DNA of 64,000 bases, from the NCBI RefSeq assembly GCF_046297875.1, contig NZ_JBKBHD010000001.1:1550001-1614000 (forward strand). The letters run 5' to 3'. This DNA is from Parvibaculum sp046297875. Lineage in GTDB: Bacteria; Pseudomonadota; Alphaproteobacteria; Parvibaculales; Parvibaculaceae. Below are positions 27,250-36,368 of this stretch, in pieces. Position 1 is the first letter of the stretch. Every line of letters starts with the position of its first letter. The notes beneath the pieces were generated by a model, which did no database searches, had not been told where the DNA came from, and saw only the letters and a list, made by a program, of their open reading frames with translations. Both the position numbers and the translations under genes were made by a program.

Positions 27250-28467
27250 ATGAAAAACCTGGTTTCGGGTCTTGTTCTGGCCCTGGGGCTCGTTTTCGGT
27301 GGGGCAGGCGCACAGGCCGAGCAGCTCCCTGTCATCAAGCTTGGCGCTGCCGTCTCGCTTACGGGAAAATATTCCTCCAACGGCAATTTCACGCGCAAGG
27401 GCTATGACCTCGCGGTCAAGCGCATCAACGAGGAAGGCGGCGTCAATGTCGGCGGCAAGCAGCACCTCCTCGACATCACCTACTACGACGATGAATCGAC
27501 GCCCGCGCGCGGCGCGCAGCTTGTCGAGCGGCTGATCCAGCAGGACGGCGTGAAATTCCTGCTCGGGCCCTATTCCTCCGGCCTCACCGAAGCGATCGCT
27601 CCCGTCACCGAGAAATACGGCATCCCAATGGTCGAGGCGAATGGTGCCGCCATTTCGCTTTTCCAGAAGAACTATCGCTATCTCTTCGCGGTGCTGTCGA
27701 CGACGGACGAATATCTCCGGCCCGCCGTCGATCTTGCCGCCGCGCTGAACGAAGACCCCTCGAAGCTTCGCGTCGCCATGGCTTTCGAGAACGATCCCTT
27801 CTCGCAGGATGTGCGCGCAGGCGTCATGGCCGATATGGAGCGGCATGGCATGAGGGTGGTGGTGGACGACAAGCTGCCGCCCGAGCTCAACGACATGTCG
27901 GCAACGCTCACAAAGGTAAAGGCGCTCCGGCCGGACCTGCTGCTTGTCTCGGGGCATGACAAGGGTGCCTCGCTTGCCATCCGCCAGCTTGCGGATCAGC
28001 GCGTCAATGTGCCGATGCTGGCGCTGACGCATTGTGATTCCGCGCGCATCGCCGAAAATTTCGGCGCCGCCGCCGAATATGCGCTCTGCGCCGCGCAATG
28101 GGCCTCGACGCTCAAATATGCCGACCCGCTGTTCGGCAGCGCCTCAGATTATGCGGCGCTTTACGAGGAAACCTATGGTGAGGTCGCGCCCTATCAGGCG
28201 GCGGAATCGAGTGCGGCGGTGCAGGTCTTTGCCGATGCTTTCGAGCGGGCAGGTTCGCTCGACCCCGATGCCGTGCGCGATGCACTGACCGAAACCGATA
28301 TCATGACGTTCTATGGGCCTGTGAAATTCGACGAGACGGGCAAGAACATCAAGAAGCCGATGGTTCTCTTCCAGGTGCAGGACGGCAATTATGTCGTCGT
28401 CTATCCGCAGGAATTTGCGGAGGGCGAAATCCGCTGGCCAACGCCCGCCTGGTCCGAGCGGCGCTAG
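27250..28467 (+). CDS. periplasmic substrate-binding protein of a branched-chain amino acid-type ABC transporter
   Basis: 405 residues from the ATG at 27250, where a signal peptide (MKNLVSGLVLALGLVFGGAG, AQA cleavage) starts at once. It has the type I periplasmic-binding fold of the LivK/AmiC family: IKLGAAVSLTGKYSSNG, YYDDESTPARGAQLVE, and LLGPYSSGLTEAIAPV. It collects a ligand in the periplasm for the LivHMGF-like membrane complex encoded directly downstream (12 bp gap). Ligand specificity (amino acid, amide, urea or other) cannot be read from the sequence. Confidence 0.9.
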   Translation: MKNLVSGLVLALGLVFGGAGAQAEQLPVIKLGAAVSLTGKYSSNGNFTRKGYDLAVKRINEEGGVNVGGKQHLLDITYYDDESTPARGAQLVERLIQQDGVKFLLGPYSSGLTEAIAPVTEKYGIPMVEANGAAISLFQKNYRYLFAVLSTTDEYLRPAVDLAAALNEDPSKLRVAMAFENDPFSQDVRAGVMADMERHGMRVVVDDKLPPELNDMSATLTKVKALRPDLLLVSGHDKGASLAIRQLADQRVNVPMLALTHCDSARIAENFGAAAEYALCAAQWASTLKYADPLFGSASDYAALYEETYGEVAPYQAAESSAAVQVFADAFERAGSLDPDAVRDALTETDIMTFYGPVKFDETGKNIKKPMVLFQVQDGNYVVVYPQEFAEGEIRWPTPAWSERR

Positions 28468-28479
28468 AAGGACACGCGC

Positions 28480-29382
28480 TTGCTCGATAATCTTTCGCTG
28501 CTCGTCGAATTTCCCGCTGTCACGCTTGATGTGGTGCTGAATGGTCTGCTGATCGGCGCGATCTTTGCGCTCGCGGCCTATGGGATGGCGCTTGTCTGGG
28601 GTGTGCTCAATATCGTCAACGTCGTGCAGGGCGAGCTTGTCGTACTCGGCGGCTACATCACCTTCGTTGCCGTGCAATATGGTGTCCATCCTCTATTCGG
28701 TCTGCCGTTGTCGGCGGGCGTCATGTTCTGCATCGGCTGGCTCATCTATCGCGGCGTCATTTTCCGGGTGGTGGACCGCGACATCTTCATCTCGATCCTC
28801 GCGACTTTCGGCCTGTCGATCCTCATTCAGCAGCTTGCCAATCTCGTCTTCGGTTCCGACGTGCGCAGCGTCGATGCGGCGCTTGGCTCCATACATTTCC
28901 TCGACGGTATGGTGACGCTTGCCAATGTGAAACTTCTTGCCTTCCTTCTCGCCATCGGTGCCGGCGCGGCCCTCTGGCTCTTTCTGCGCAAGGCGCGTCT
29001 CGGCCAGGCAATCCGTGCGACCGCGCAGAACCCGCGCGCGGCGCGCATTCTGGGCATCGACACGGACCGCGTATTCGCGGCGACCTATGGCCTCAATGCG
29101 GCGCTTTGCGGCGCGGCGGGCAGCCTCGCCGTCATGGCCTGGACGATCCATCCCTATATGGGCCTTCCCTATACAATCCGCTCCTTCATGGTCGTGGTGG
29201 TGGCGGGGGTGGGCAATGTGGGCGGCGTAGTGGCCGCAGGGCTCGGCCTCGGCGCGCTTGAAAATCTCGCGGGCTTCGTGCTCGGCGTCGAATTCCAGAT
29301 TGCCTTCGTCTTCGCGCTGATGGTGCTCATTCTCGTCTGGCGCAATATCCGCGCCGCGCGCAAGCGGAGCTATCTCGAATGA
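28480..29382 (+). CDS. livH: branched-chain amino acid-type ABC permease, LivH
   Basis: 300 residues with about eight hydrophobic segments. The start is TTG at 28480 with AGAAGGA 8 bases upstream. Family sequence includes NGLLIGAIFALAAYGMALVWG, NIVNVVQGELVVLGGY and, near the end, VVVVAGVGNVGGVVAAGLG. It forms half of the inner-membrane channel together with LivM. Its stop overlaps the livM start (ATGA). Confidence 0.93.
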   Translation: MLDNLSLLVEFPAVTLDVVLNGLLIGAIFALAAYGMALVWGVLNIVNVVQGELVVLGGYITFVAVQYGVHPLFGLPLSAGVMFCIGWLIYRGVIFRVVDRDIFISILATFGLSILIQQLANLVFGSDVRSVDAALGSIHFLDGMVTLANVKLLAFLLAIGAGAALWLFLRKARLGQAIRATAQNPRAARILGIDTDRVFAATYGLNAALCGAAGSLAVMAWTIHPYMGLPYTIRSFMVVVVAGVGNVGGVVAAGLGLGALENLAGFVLGVEFQIAFVFALMVLILVWRNIRAARKRSYLE

Positions 29383-30329
29383 GGCGCCTCTCCGACTGGC
29401 ATATCGCGGCCCTGCTCTCGCTTCTCGGGATTGCCGGGCCGCTCCTCCTGCCCGCGCTCGTCACGCAGTTCGCCTTTCTCTGGCTGATGATCGTCTTCGC
29501 CGTGACATGGGACATGCTGGGCGGGCGCATGGGCTACAATTCCTTCGGCAATATCGTCTTCTTCGGCATCGGCTGTTACGCCGCCGCGGTCATCCAGCGC
29601 GATATGGGCCTTTCCTATTTCGAGGGGCTGGCGCTCGGGCTTGCGGCCGGTGCGGCGCTTGCCGTTTTTGCTGCCGCGCTGCTTGGCTCGGCGCTGCTCG
29701 GCATTCGCGGACATTATTTCGCCATTGCTACGCTCGGTCTCACTGTCGCTTCGGGCGAGATCGCCGCCGGGTGGAATTATGTCGGTGCTGGCTCCGGCAT
29801 GGCGCTGCCGCTCTATCCCGGCGCGCTTGGCGAGAGGGAACACTTCTTCTCCTATTCGCTTTTTGCAGTGGCCGCCTGCTGCTTCCTTCTCTGCCGCTGG
29901 CTTTATTCGACGCGCTTCGGTCTCGCGCTCAATGCCATCCGCGACGATCACGACAAGGCGGATGCGATGGGCCTGCGCACTACGCCGATCAAGATATTCA
30001 CCTGGTGCATCGCCGCCTTCTTTCTCGGCCTGTCGGGCGGGCTCGCGGCCAACATGATCGGCTTCATCGATCCGCGCGACGTCGCCTTTGCGGGCGCCAC
30101 CTTTGGCGTCTGGATGGTGTTGATGGCGATACTGGGCGGCAAGGGCACGCTTTGGGGCCCGGTTCTCGGCGCGGTCGTCTTTCACATTACGCAGGAAATC
30201 TTCTGGACCTACCTTCTGGGCTGGCAGCGCGTTGCGCTCGGCGCGCTTATCGTCGTCATCGTTGTCTTCTTCCCGCAAGGCATCATGGGCTGGTGGGCGG
30301 AATGGCGCGCCAGGCGGGAGGCCGCATGA
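29379..30329 (+). CDS. livM: branched-chain amino acid-type ABC permease, LivM
   Basis: 316 residues, about nine membrane segments. The motif LLGSALLGIRGHYFAIATLG and the C-terminal GGKGTLWGPVLGAVVF are typical of LivM. It pairs with LivH. The start overlaps the livH stop by 4 bp and its own stop overlaps the livG start by 4 bp, showing tight translational coupling. Confidence 0.93.
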   Translation: MRRLSDWHIAALLSLLGIAGPLLLPALVTQFAFLWLMIVFAVTWDMLGGRMGYNSFGNIVFFGIGCYAAAVIQRDMGLSYFEGLALGLAAGAALAVFAAALLGSALLGIRGHYFAIATLGLTVASGEIAAGWNYVGAGSGMALPLYPGALGEREHFFSYSLFAVAACCFLLCRWLYSTRFGLALNAIRDDHDKADAMGLRTTPIKIFTWCIAAFFLGLSGGLAANMIGFIDPRDVAFAGATFGVWMVLMAILGGKGTLWGPVLGAVVFHITQEIFWTYLLGWQRVALGALIVVIVVFFPQGIMGWWAEWRARREAA

Positions 30330-31069
30330 GCGCGCTTCTCGAAGTCAGGAATGTCACCAAATGCTTCGGCGGCGTCGTCGCCAACAGCGGCATCTCGCTC
30401 CGTGTCGAGCGCGGCGAGATTGCCGGGCTGATCGGACCGAACGGCTCCGGCAAGTCGACGCTCTTTGGTTGTATCGCTGGCGCCCATGCGGTCGATGAAG
30501 GCGATATTTTCTTCGAAGGCGCACCGGTCAAGCATTTGCGTACCGCGCCTATTGCCCGGCTCGGTCTCATCCGGACCTATCAGCAGACGCGCATCTATGG
30601 CGCGATGAGCTGCATGGAAAACATGGCGATCTCGGCGCGAGAGGCGCAGGGCGGGATCTTGTCACTCCTGCGCCCTGTGCCGCCCGCCACGCTACGCCGT
30701 GCGGAAGACCTTCTCGCATTTGTGGGCCTCCATGAAAAGCGCGAGGAAAAGGCTGCGCGATTGAGCTTCGGCCAGCAGAAACTTCTCGAATTCGCAATGG
30801 CGCTGATGAATGAGCCGAAGCTGCTGCTGCTCGACGAGCCGACGGCGGGCATCAACCCGACGCTCATCAACGGTCTTATCGACCGGCTCCGCCGCGCGAA
30901 CAGCGAGCTTGGCGTCACGCTTCTCGTCATCGAACACAATATGCGCGTCATCATGAACCTCGCTCACCGCATCACCTGTTTGGCGCATGGGCAGGTGCTT
31001 GCCGAAGGCACGCCCGAAGAGGTGCGTGACGACGCCCGTGTACTCGATGCCTATCTCGGGGTGGCGTGA
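30326..31069 (+). CDS. livG: ABC transporter ATP-binding protein, LivG
   Basis: 247 residues. Walker A GPNGSGKST, Q-loop region RTYQQTRIY, signature LSFGQQKLLE, Walker B LLLLDEPTAGINP, and the H-loop in LLVIEHNM. The LivG-specific EPTAGINP and EHNMRVIM patterns identify it. The start ATG at 30326 overlaps the livM stop. The frame is open further upstream inside livM, but that part is not homologous. Confidence 0.94.
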   Translation: MSALLEVRNVTKCFGGVVANSGISLRVERGEIAGLIGPNGSGKSTLFGCIAGAHAVDEGDIFFEGAPVKHLRTAPIARLGLIRTYQQTRIYGAMSCMENMAISAREAQGGILSLLRPVPPATLRRAEDLLAFVGLHEKREEKAARLSFGQQKLLEFAMALMNEPKLLLLDEPTAGINPTLINGLIDRLRRANSELGVTLLVIEHNMRVIMNLAHRITCLAHGQVLAEGTPEEVRDDARVLDAYLGVA

Positions 31070-31926
31070 TGGCTGACGAGGACAAGCGCGCGGGCGGCTA
31101 TGGCCCGGGCAGCGTCGACACGGTTCTCTCCGCCGGCGATGTCGCGCGCGACGCGGAGGCCATTGCACGCGCCGTGCCGCGTGAGGAAATCCTGGCGCTC
31201 GCCAAGGGCGATCCCATTGTTGAGCTCGATGCGCTTCACGCAGGCTATGGCGCGATGGAAATTCTCCACGGCATCGATCTCGCGGTCGGTGCGGGCCAGA
31301 GCCTCTGCCTTGTCGGGCCGAACGGCGCGGGAAAATCCACCGTGCTTCACTCGATTTTCGGCTTCACGAAAATCACCGGCGGGCGCGTCGTCGCGCGAGG
31401 GCGCGACGTTACGCGGCTCAGCCCGAGCGAGAAACTTCGCGATGCGGGCATAGCCTATATCCTGCAGGACAATTCCGTTTTCCCCGATATGACGGTTGAG
31501 GAAAACCTGCTGATGGGCGGCTATCTTCTGGCCGATCAGGCAAAGGCAATGACGGCTGCCGAGCGCATCTTCGCGCGTTACGAACGTCTGGCGAAGCGGC
31601 GGCATGAGCGCGCCCGCGTGCTTTCCGGCGGCGAGCGCCGGCTCCTCGAAATCAGCCGTGCGCTCATCATGGAGCCGGAAGTGCTGCTGGTGGACGAGCC
31701 TTCCATCGGGCTTGAGCCGCGCATGATCGACATGGTGTTCGAAATCCTCGCCGATCTTCAGAAGGCACAGGGCAAGACGATCCTCATGGTCGAGCAGAAT
31801 GCGAAGCGCGGGCTCGACTTTGCCGATATCGGCTATGTGCTGGTCGCAGGCCGCGTGGCGCTGGCGGGCGAGGGGCACGCCCTCCTCGAAAACCCGGATG
31901 TCGGCCGCCTTTTCCTTGGCGGCTAG
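31069..31926 (+). CDS. livF: ABC transporter ATP-binding protein, LivF, with N-terminal extension
   Basis: 285 residues from the ATG at 31069 (a GTG directly before it is possible), overlapping the livG stop as TGATG. The ATPase core starts near residue 52 (VELDALHAGYGAMEIL): Walker A GPNGAGKST, signature LSGGERRLLE, Walker B VLLVDEPSIGLEP, H-loop MVEQNA. LivF proteins are usually about 235 residues; this one has about 50 extra N-terminal residues rich in Ala, Asp and Arg, with no domain I recognise. It completes a five-gene transporter operon. Confidence 0.92.
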   Translation: MADEDKRAGGYGPGSVDTVLSAGDVARDAEAIARAVPREEILALAKGDPIVELDALHAGYGAMEILHGIDLAVGAGQSLCLVGPNGAGKSTVLHSIFGFTKITGGRVVARGRDVTRLSPSEKLRDAGIAYILQDNSVFPDMTVEENLLMGGYLLADQAKAMTAAERIFARYERLAKRRHERARVLSGGERRLLEISRALIMEPEVLLVDEPSIGLEPRMIDMVFEILADLQKAQGKTILMVEQNAKRGLDFADIGYVLVAGRVALAGEGHALLENPDVGRLFLGG

Positions 31927-31953
31927 TGTCCAAAATCCGCAGAAATCCCTGGT

Positions 31954-31996
31954 TGAACCTGAACGCCAGATGAACGGAGCGGCCATTAACCGTTCA
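31954..31996. promoter_or_regulatory. TGAAC repeats and TGAACGG inverted repeat upstream of His-rich protein gene
   Basis: TGAAC occurs at 31954, 31960 and 31971. The last copy is part of TGAACGG (31971-31977), which is repeated in inverted form as CCGTTCA at 31990-31996 after a 12-bp spacer. The group lies 67-109 bp before the ATG of the His/Tyr-rich protein. It looks like a transcription-factor site or promoter element; the factor is unknown. Confidence 0.45.
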
Positions 31997-32062
31997 GTCG
32001 GCGGCGCTCATTCTTGCTCTCAAGGGTACATGGATCGAAACAGGTTTTGAAAGGACAGCATC

Positions 32063-32494
32063 ATGAAGAAGCTTGTAATTCTTGCCGGTCTCGCCGCTGC
32101 CCTTGGTCTTGCCGCGCCCGCGGCGGCGCAGGCGGTTTCGGTGAAGCCGGGGATCGGCGCGGATGCCCGAAGCGCCGTCGAACTCGTGCATGGCAAGAAG
32201 TACCATTACGACCGGCACAACGCGCATCGCCTCTACAAGCGCCATAACGCGCATCGCTACTACAGTCATCGCCCGCCGGTGGTGGTCTATCACCACCATC
32301 AGGTGCGGCCGTGGTCGCATTGGCGGCCTTATGTGGTGCGCCACCACTATCACGGCTTCGGTGCGCCGGTTTACTACTCGTCGCACCCGCATTACGGGCC
32401 GTACTATCATGTTCGTGCTTATGACCGGTCGAATGTCGCGCTTTGGCTCGGCATCAGTGCGATCACAGGTGCCATTCTCTTCTCGAACTACTGA
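32063..32494 (+). CDS. small exported His/Tyr-rich protein
   Basis: 143 residues. Signal peptide MKKLVILAGLAAALGLA ends at AAAQA. The mature part is very rich in His, Tyr and Arg (HNAHRLYKRHNAHRYYSHR and several HHYH or HYGPYYH runs), and a hydrophobic segment (VALWLGISAITGAILF) lies near the C-terminus. AAAGGA is placed 8 bases before the ATG. The composition suggests metal binding or a wall-associated structural role, but this is inference. A strong terminator follows, so it is probably a single-gene unit. Confidence 0.75.
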   Translation: MKKLVILAGLAAALGLAAPAAAQAVSVKPGIGADARSAVELVHGKKYHYDRHNAHRLYKRHNAHRYYSHRPPVVVYHHHQVRPWSHWRPYVVRHHYHGFGAPVYYSSHPHYGPYYHVRAYDRSNVALWLGISAITGAILFSNY

Positions 32495-32517
32495 TCCGCG
32501 AGGGGAGCGGCGAGGGG

Positions 32518-32545
32518 AGGGCTCCGCCCGGGCGGAGCCCTTTTC
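32518..32545 (+). terminator. rho-independent terminator after His-rich protein gene
   Basis: A GC-rich stem of about 10 bp (AGGGCTCCGC paired with GCGGAGCCCT, 4-base loop) followed by TTTTCCTTT on the plus strand. It sits between converging genes, 24 bp after the stop codon. Confidence 0.85.
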
Positions 32546-32548
32546 CTT

Positions 32549-34105
32549 TCAGGGCCGCATCGTCGTCATGTAGGGGCCGAGTGCCACGGCGCGGCGCGGC
32601 TCCGTCCAGTCGAGCCAGTCGCAAAGTCTCGCCCGCGTTTCGCGCGGATCGATCAGCTCATGCACGGAGAAGCCTTCGGCGCGAGGAAATGGTGACTGCC
32701 CTGCCGCGAGTTTCGCTTCCAGTTCGGCGCGCAGTGCGTCCGGGTCCGGCGCTTCGGCGATCTGGCGGGCAAAGGCGACGGCCACGCCCCCTTCTACCGG
32801 CAGCGCGCCCGTTGCCGCGCTTGGCCATGACAGCACATAGCCATCGGGCCCGAAATGCGCCGCACCAGCAACGCCGAAAACCTTGTGCACGATCACACTC
32901 GCCCAAGGGACGCGGCTCTGCATCACCGCCGCGATCGCGGCCGTGCCGTGGCGGATCGTTGCAGCCTTCTCCGATGCCGAGCCGATCATGAAGCCCGGTT
33001 CGTCCACGAAGGACAGGATGGGCAGGTGGAACGTGTTGCACATGTCCACGAAGCGGCGGAGCTTCTGCGCGGCCTGCGCCGTCATGGCGCCGGCATAGAA
33101 GTGACAATCATTGGCGATCACGCCGACGCTTACACCGTTCAGCCGCGCAAGCCCGGTGATGAGGGAGGGGCCGAAGCGTTTCGTCATTTCGAAGAAACTG
33201 TCGCGGTCCAGCGCCGCTTTCAGGATTTTCCGCATGTTGAAGGGCTTGCGGCTGTCTTTCGGGACGATGGAGAGCAGCGCCTCGTCGGCCCGGTCGCGCG
33301 GATCGTCCGTCGCGATGCGGGGCGGCAACTGCCAGACATTGTCCGGCATGTAGGAGAGGAAGCGCGCGATCTCCTTCAGCGCCTCTTCCTCGTTTGCCGC
33401 GACATTGTCGATGACGCCCGAGCGCGAATGAACTTCGGCGCCGCCTAGCTCCTCCTTGGTTAGCTCCTCGTTGAGCGCGCGGGCGACAACCTTCGGTCCC
33501 GCAATCAGCACCTGCGCATCTTCCGCCATGACGGAAAAATGCGAGGCGACGAGGCGGGCGGCGGGCATGCCTGCGACGGCGCCGAGCGCGGCGGTCGCCA
33601 CCGGTACTTCGCCCAGCACCTGCGTGATCGAGCGGAAACGGGGCGTGGCGAAAACGGGCTCGCCGAGCGGCCGCGCATTGCCCTTGCCGCCGGAACCCGC
33701 GACAGAGCCGCCGCCGCCTTCATGGAGCCGGACCAGCGGCACCTTGTAGGTGAGCGCGAGTTCCTCGGCATAGACGCTTTTCCTGAGTCCCGCCGGATTG
33801 GGCGAGCCGCCCTTCATGGTGAAATCCTCGCCGCCAATGGCGATCCGCCGCCCGTTCACCGTGGCAAAGCCCAGAACATAATTGGCGGGCTCAAAGCCGA
33901 TCAGGTTCCCGGCCTCGTCGAATTGCGGCACACCGGCGCTTTCGCCCATTTCGCGGAAGCTGCCGTCGTCTGCGAGCGCGGCAATCCGCTCGCGCACGGT
34001 CAGGCGGCCCTTCTCGTGGTGGCGCTTCACGGCCTCCTCGCCGCCCTGCTGCTTTGCCAGCTCGCGGCGGCGCCGGACTTCGCCGGCTTCCTTTTCCCAG
34101 GTCAT
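32549..34105 (-). CDS. acyl-CoA carboxylase, carboxyltransferase (beta) subunit
   Basis: 518 residues, usual length for PccB/MccB-type beta subunits. Two crotonase-like halves are visible. The N-half has LTVRERIAALADDGSFREMG and VPLVRLHEGGGGSVAG; the C-half has FVDEPGFMIGSASEKA and WASVIVHKVFGVAGAAHFGP. It moves carboxyl from biotin to an acyl-CoA (propionyl-, methylcrotonyl- or similar). The biotin-carrying alpha subunit is not encoded in the window, so the substrate is open. The gene is divergent from the SCP2 gene. Confidence 0.9.
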   Translation of the reverse strand: MTWEKEAGEVRRRRELAKQQGGEEAVKRHHEKGRLTVRERIAALADDGSFREMGESAGVPQFDEAGNLIGFEPANYVLGFATVNGRRIAIGGEDFTMKGGSPNPAGLRKSVYAEELALTYKVPLVRLHEGGGGSVAGSGGKGNARPLGEPVFATPRFRSITQVLGEVPVATAALGAVAGMPAARLVASHFSVMAEDAQVLIAGPKVVARALNEELTKEELGGAEVHSRSGVIDNVAANEEEALKEIARFLSYMPDNVWQLPPRIATDDPRDRADEALLSIVPKDSRKPFNMRKILKAALDRDSFFEMTKRFGPSLITGLARLNGVSVGVIANDCHFYAGAMTAQAAQKLRRFVDMCNTFHLPILSFVDEPGFMIGSASEKAATIRHGTAAIAAVMQSRVPWASVIVHKVFGVAGAAHFGPDGYVLSWPSAATGALPVEGGVAVAFARQIAEAPDPDALRAELEAKLAAGQSPFPRAEGFSVHELIDPRETRARLCDWLDWTEPRRAVALGPYMTTMRP

Positions 34106-34195
34106 CGATGCGGGTCTCCCTGTCGCGGAACAGCAGGAACCCTAGAGGAAACGGGCTCCGGTCCAAAGACTCTTGGGGCGGCCCGCGGGAATGCT

Positions 34196-34606
34196 ATGAT
34201 CCGCAGGGACACAGGTGTGGACGAATCCGAGATGGCAAGCAGCAAGGCAGAGGCCTCCCAGGTGAGTGTGGCAAAGCAGGCAGAAGACGAGATCGTTGCG
34301 ATCCTCAAATCGGCACTGACGCCGGATGTCTCGCTCGGGGCGGTACTGAAATTTGTCCATCCCGGCGCCGGTATCGTCGTGATCGACGGGCGGAAGAAGC
34401 CCAACGAGGTTCACCGGCGAGATGTCGAGGCCGATTGCACGGTGCATGTCGACCCCATGCTCAATCTCGCCATTCTCCAGCGCCATACCGACCAGAATAC
34501 GGCCTTCCGGCAGGGCAAGATCCGCATTGTCGGCGATGTGTCCGTGGTGGCGCGGCTCCGGCCCATCATGCTGCGCCGGGCAAATGCCGAAGGATCGCAC
34601 GATTGA
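34196..34606 (+). CDS. SCP2 sterol-binding domain protein
   Basis: 136 residues if ATG 34196 is used; GTG 34217 and ATG 34232 are alternatives. From about residue 30 the sequence follows SCP-2: VAILKSALTPDVSLGAVLKF, a strand pattern through IVVIDGRKKPNEV, DADCTV-like VEADCTVHVDPML, and AFRQGKIRIVGDVSVVARL. SCP2 domains hold lipids or acyl chains in a hydrophobic tunnel. The next gene, a lysophospholipase-like hydrolase, starts within its stop codon (TTGA), so they are co-translated and may work on the same lipid. Confidence 0.8.
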   Translation: MIRRDTGVDESEMASSKAEASQVSVAKQAEDEIVAILKSALTPDVSLGAVLKFVHPGAGIVVIDGRKKPNEVHRRDVEADCTVHVDPMLNLAILQRHTDQNTAFRQGKIRIVGDVSVVARLRPIMLRRANAEGSHD

Positions 34607-35544
34607 CGGCGCCTGTCGTTTTCCTTCCCGAAAATCCGGTGCCGGAAGGCGGCGAAGCCTTCTGGTTGCGCGCCGAGGACGGAGCGCGGCTGCGCTGCAT
34701 CAAATGGACCGGCGGCGACTGCTCGCGAGGCACTGTTTTCCTGTTCGGCGGGCGTACCGAGTTTGCCGAAAAATATTTCGAGGTTGCGGGCGAACTTCGT
34801 CAGCGCGGTTTTGCCGTCGTCACAATGGACTGGCGCGGACAGGGCCTATCGGAACGGTTGCTCGCCGATCCGCGCAAGGGGCATATCGCCGATTTCGCGC
34901 AATTCGACCGCGATCTTTCGCGGCTCATGATTTCCGTTGCGCCTGCCATGCCCAGGCCCTGGATGGCGCTTGCCCATTCGATGGGCGGGCAGATATTGCT
35001 GCGTGCCGCGCATGATCATCCCGAATGGTTTTCGCGCGTTGCCCTTTCCGCGCCGATGTTCGGCTTGCGCTTCAGCCCCTGGATGGAGCGTGCCATACGC
35101 GGCATGACGGCACTGCTTCACACACTCGGCCGCGATGAGGCTTTCGTGCCGGGCGGCAATGAGAAGGCTGCGGATGAAACACCCTTCGAGGAAAATATCC
35201 TGACGCATGACGAGCGCCGCTATGCGCTCCTGCAAGCGTTGACGCGGACGGAGCCGGCGCTCGGACTTGGCTCTGCAACGGTCGGCTGGCTTCATGCCGC
35301 CTTCCGCTCGATGGACATGACCTCGGCGCCGGACTATCTCGCGCGGATCAGGGCACCGCTTCTCGTCTGCGAGGCGGCGGAGGATGCGCTTGTCTCCGCC
35401 CGCTCGCTCGCCCATGCCGCGCTTCATGCGCCCAATGCGCTTCTGGTCACGGTGCCCGCTGCGCGGCACGAAATCCTGATCGAGCGCGATGACGCGCGCG
35501 CCGTTTTCTGGGCGGCGTTTGACAGGTTTACGGCTCAGGCCTGA
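34603..35544 (+). CDS. alpha/beta hydrolase, lysophospholipase/monoacylglycerol lipase type
   Basis: 313 residues from a TTG at 34603 with AAGGA 9 bases upstream, overlapping the SCP2 stop by 4 bp. Serine-hydrolase features: TMDWRGQGLSERL, nucleophile elbow AHSMGGQILLRAA, acid in VCEAAEDALVS and His in VPAARHEILIERD. This is the PldB/MGL branch (Pfam hydrolase_4). It probably cleaves a fatty acyl ester of a lysophospholipid or monoacylglycerol in the cytoplasm. Its 3' end overlaps the converging hisN gene by 10 bp. Confidence 0.87.
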   Translation: MTAPVVFLPENPVPEGGEAFWLRAEDGARLRCIKWTGGDCSRGTVFLFGGRTEFAEKYFEVAGELRQRGFAVVTMDWRGQGLSERLLADPRKGHIADFAQFDRDLSRLMISVAPAMPRPWMALAHSMGGQILLRAAHDHPEWFSRVALSAPMFGLRFSPWMERAIRGMTALLHTLGRDEAFVPGGNEKAADETPFEENILTHDERRYALLQALTRTEPALGLGSATVGWLHAAFRSMDMTSAPDYLARIRAPLLVCEAAEDALVSARSLAHAALHAPNALLVTVPAARHEILIERDDARAVFWAAFDRFTAQA

Positions 35545-36335
35545 GACAGAATTTCCAGCGCCGCTTTGTGCAGTTCCGGCGTTGCCGCGGCAACGACATT
35601 GCCGCCCGCCTGCGGATCGCCGCCCTGCCAGTCGGTCACGATGCCGCCCGCATTCTCGATGATCGGGATGAGCGCCTGAATGTCATAGGCCTCCAGCGCG
35701 GTTTCGACCACTAGGTCGATCGTGCCCGCCGCGAGCAGGCAATAGAAATAGCAGTCGCCGCCGAAGCGCCGCAACCGGACCTTCGAGGAAAGCTCGCGGA
35801 AGGCGGATTTTTCCTTCGGGTCGGTGAACATGCCGGCATCGGTATTGCCGAGTTTTGCGTCCGCCAGCGCTTTGCAGCCGCTCGTTTTCAGAACGGTGGT
35901 GCCATGCGGGCTTGAGAGTGTGCTGCCGCCCGGTCGGCCGATGAAGCGTTCGCGCGTGAAGGGCTGGTCCATCATGCCTATGACGGGGCGGTTGCCGTCG
36001 TTCAACGCGACGAGCGTCCCCCAGAGTGGTACGCCGCAGATGAAACTCCGTGTGCCGTCGATCGGGTCGATCACCCAGAGATGATCGCTGCTGCCGGTTT
36101 CACGCCCATGTTCCTCGCCGAGAATGCCATGGGACGGATAGCGAGCGCCGATCAGCTTGCGGATCGCCGCTTCCGCATCGCGGTCTGCCGCCGTCACGGG
36201 ATCGAAGGCGTGGCGGCCCTCCTTGTGATCGACGTCCAGCCCCGCGCGGAAATGCGGCAGCGTCACCTTCGCCGCCGCTTCGGCAAGCTCGTGCATGAAG
36301 GCTGTCAGTTCGTCGATGTCCTGCGGGGAGAGCAT
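35535..36335 (-). CDS. hisN: inositol monophosphatase-family histidinol-phosphatase
   Basis: 266 residues. Metal-binding motifs are complete: GEEHGRE, VIDPIDGTRSFICG and the C-terminal EAYDIQALIPIIENAGG. The last pattern and the length fit the HisN-type histidinol-phosphatase of alphaproteobacteria, which removes phosphate from L-histidinol phosphate in histidine synthesis; a general inositol monophosphatase remains possible. It converges with and overlaps the hydrolase gene by 10 bp. Confidence 0.87.
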   Translation of the reverse strand: MLSPQDIDELTAFMHELAEAAAKVTLPHFRAGLDVDHKEGRHAFDPVTAADRDAEAAIRKLIGARYPSHGILGEEHGRETGSSDHLWVIDPIDGTRSFICGVPLWGTLVALNDGNRPVIGMMDQPFTRERFIGRPGGSTLSSPHGTTVLKTSGCKALADAKLGNTDAGMFTDPKEKSAFRELSSKVRLRRFGGDCYFYCLLAAGTIDLVVETALEAYDIQALIPIIENAGGIVTDWQGGDPQAGGNVVAAATPELHKAALEILSQA

Positions 36336-36368
36336 TTGTACCTCGTTACTGCGCGCCTTCTTATAGCC

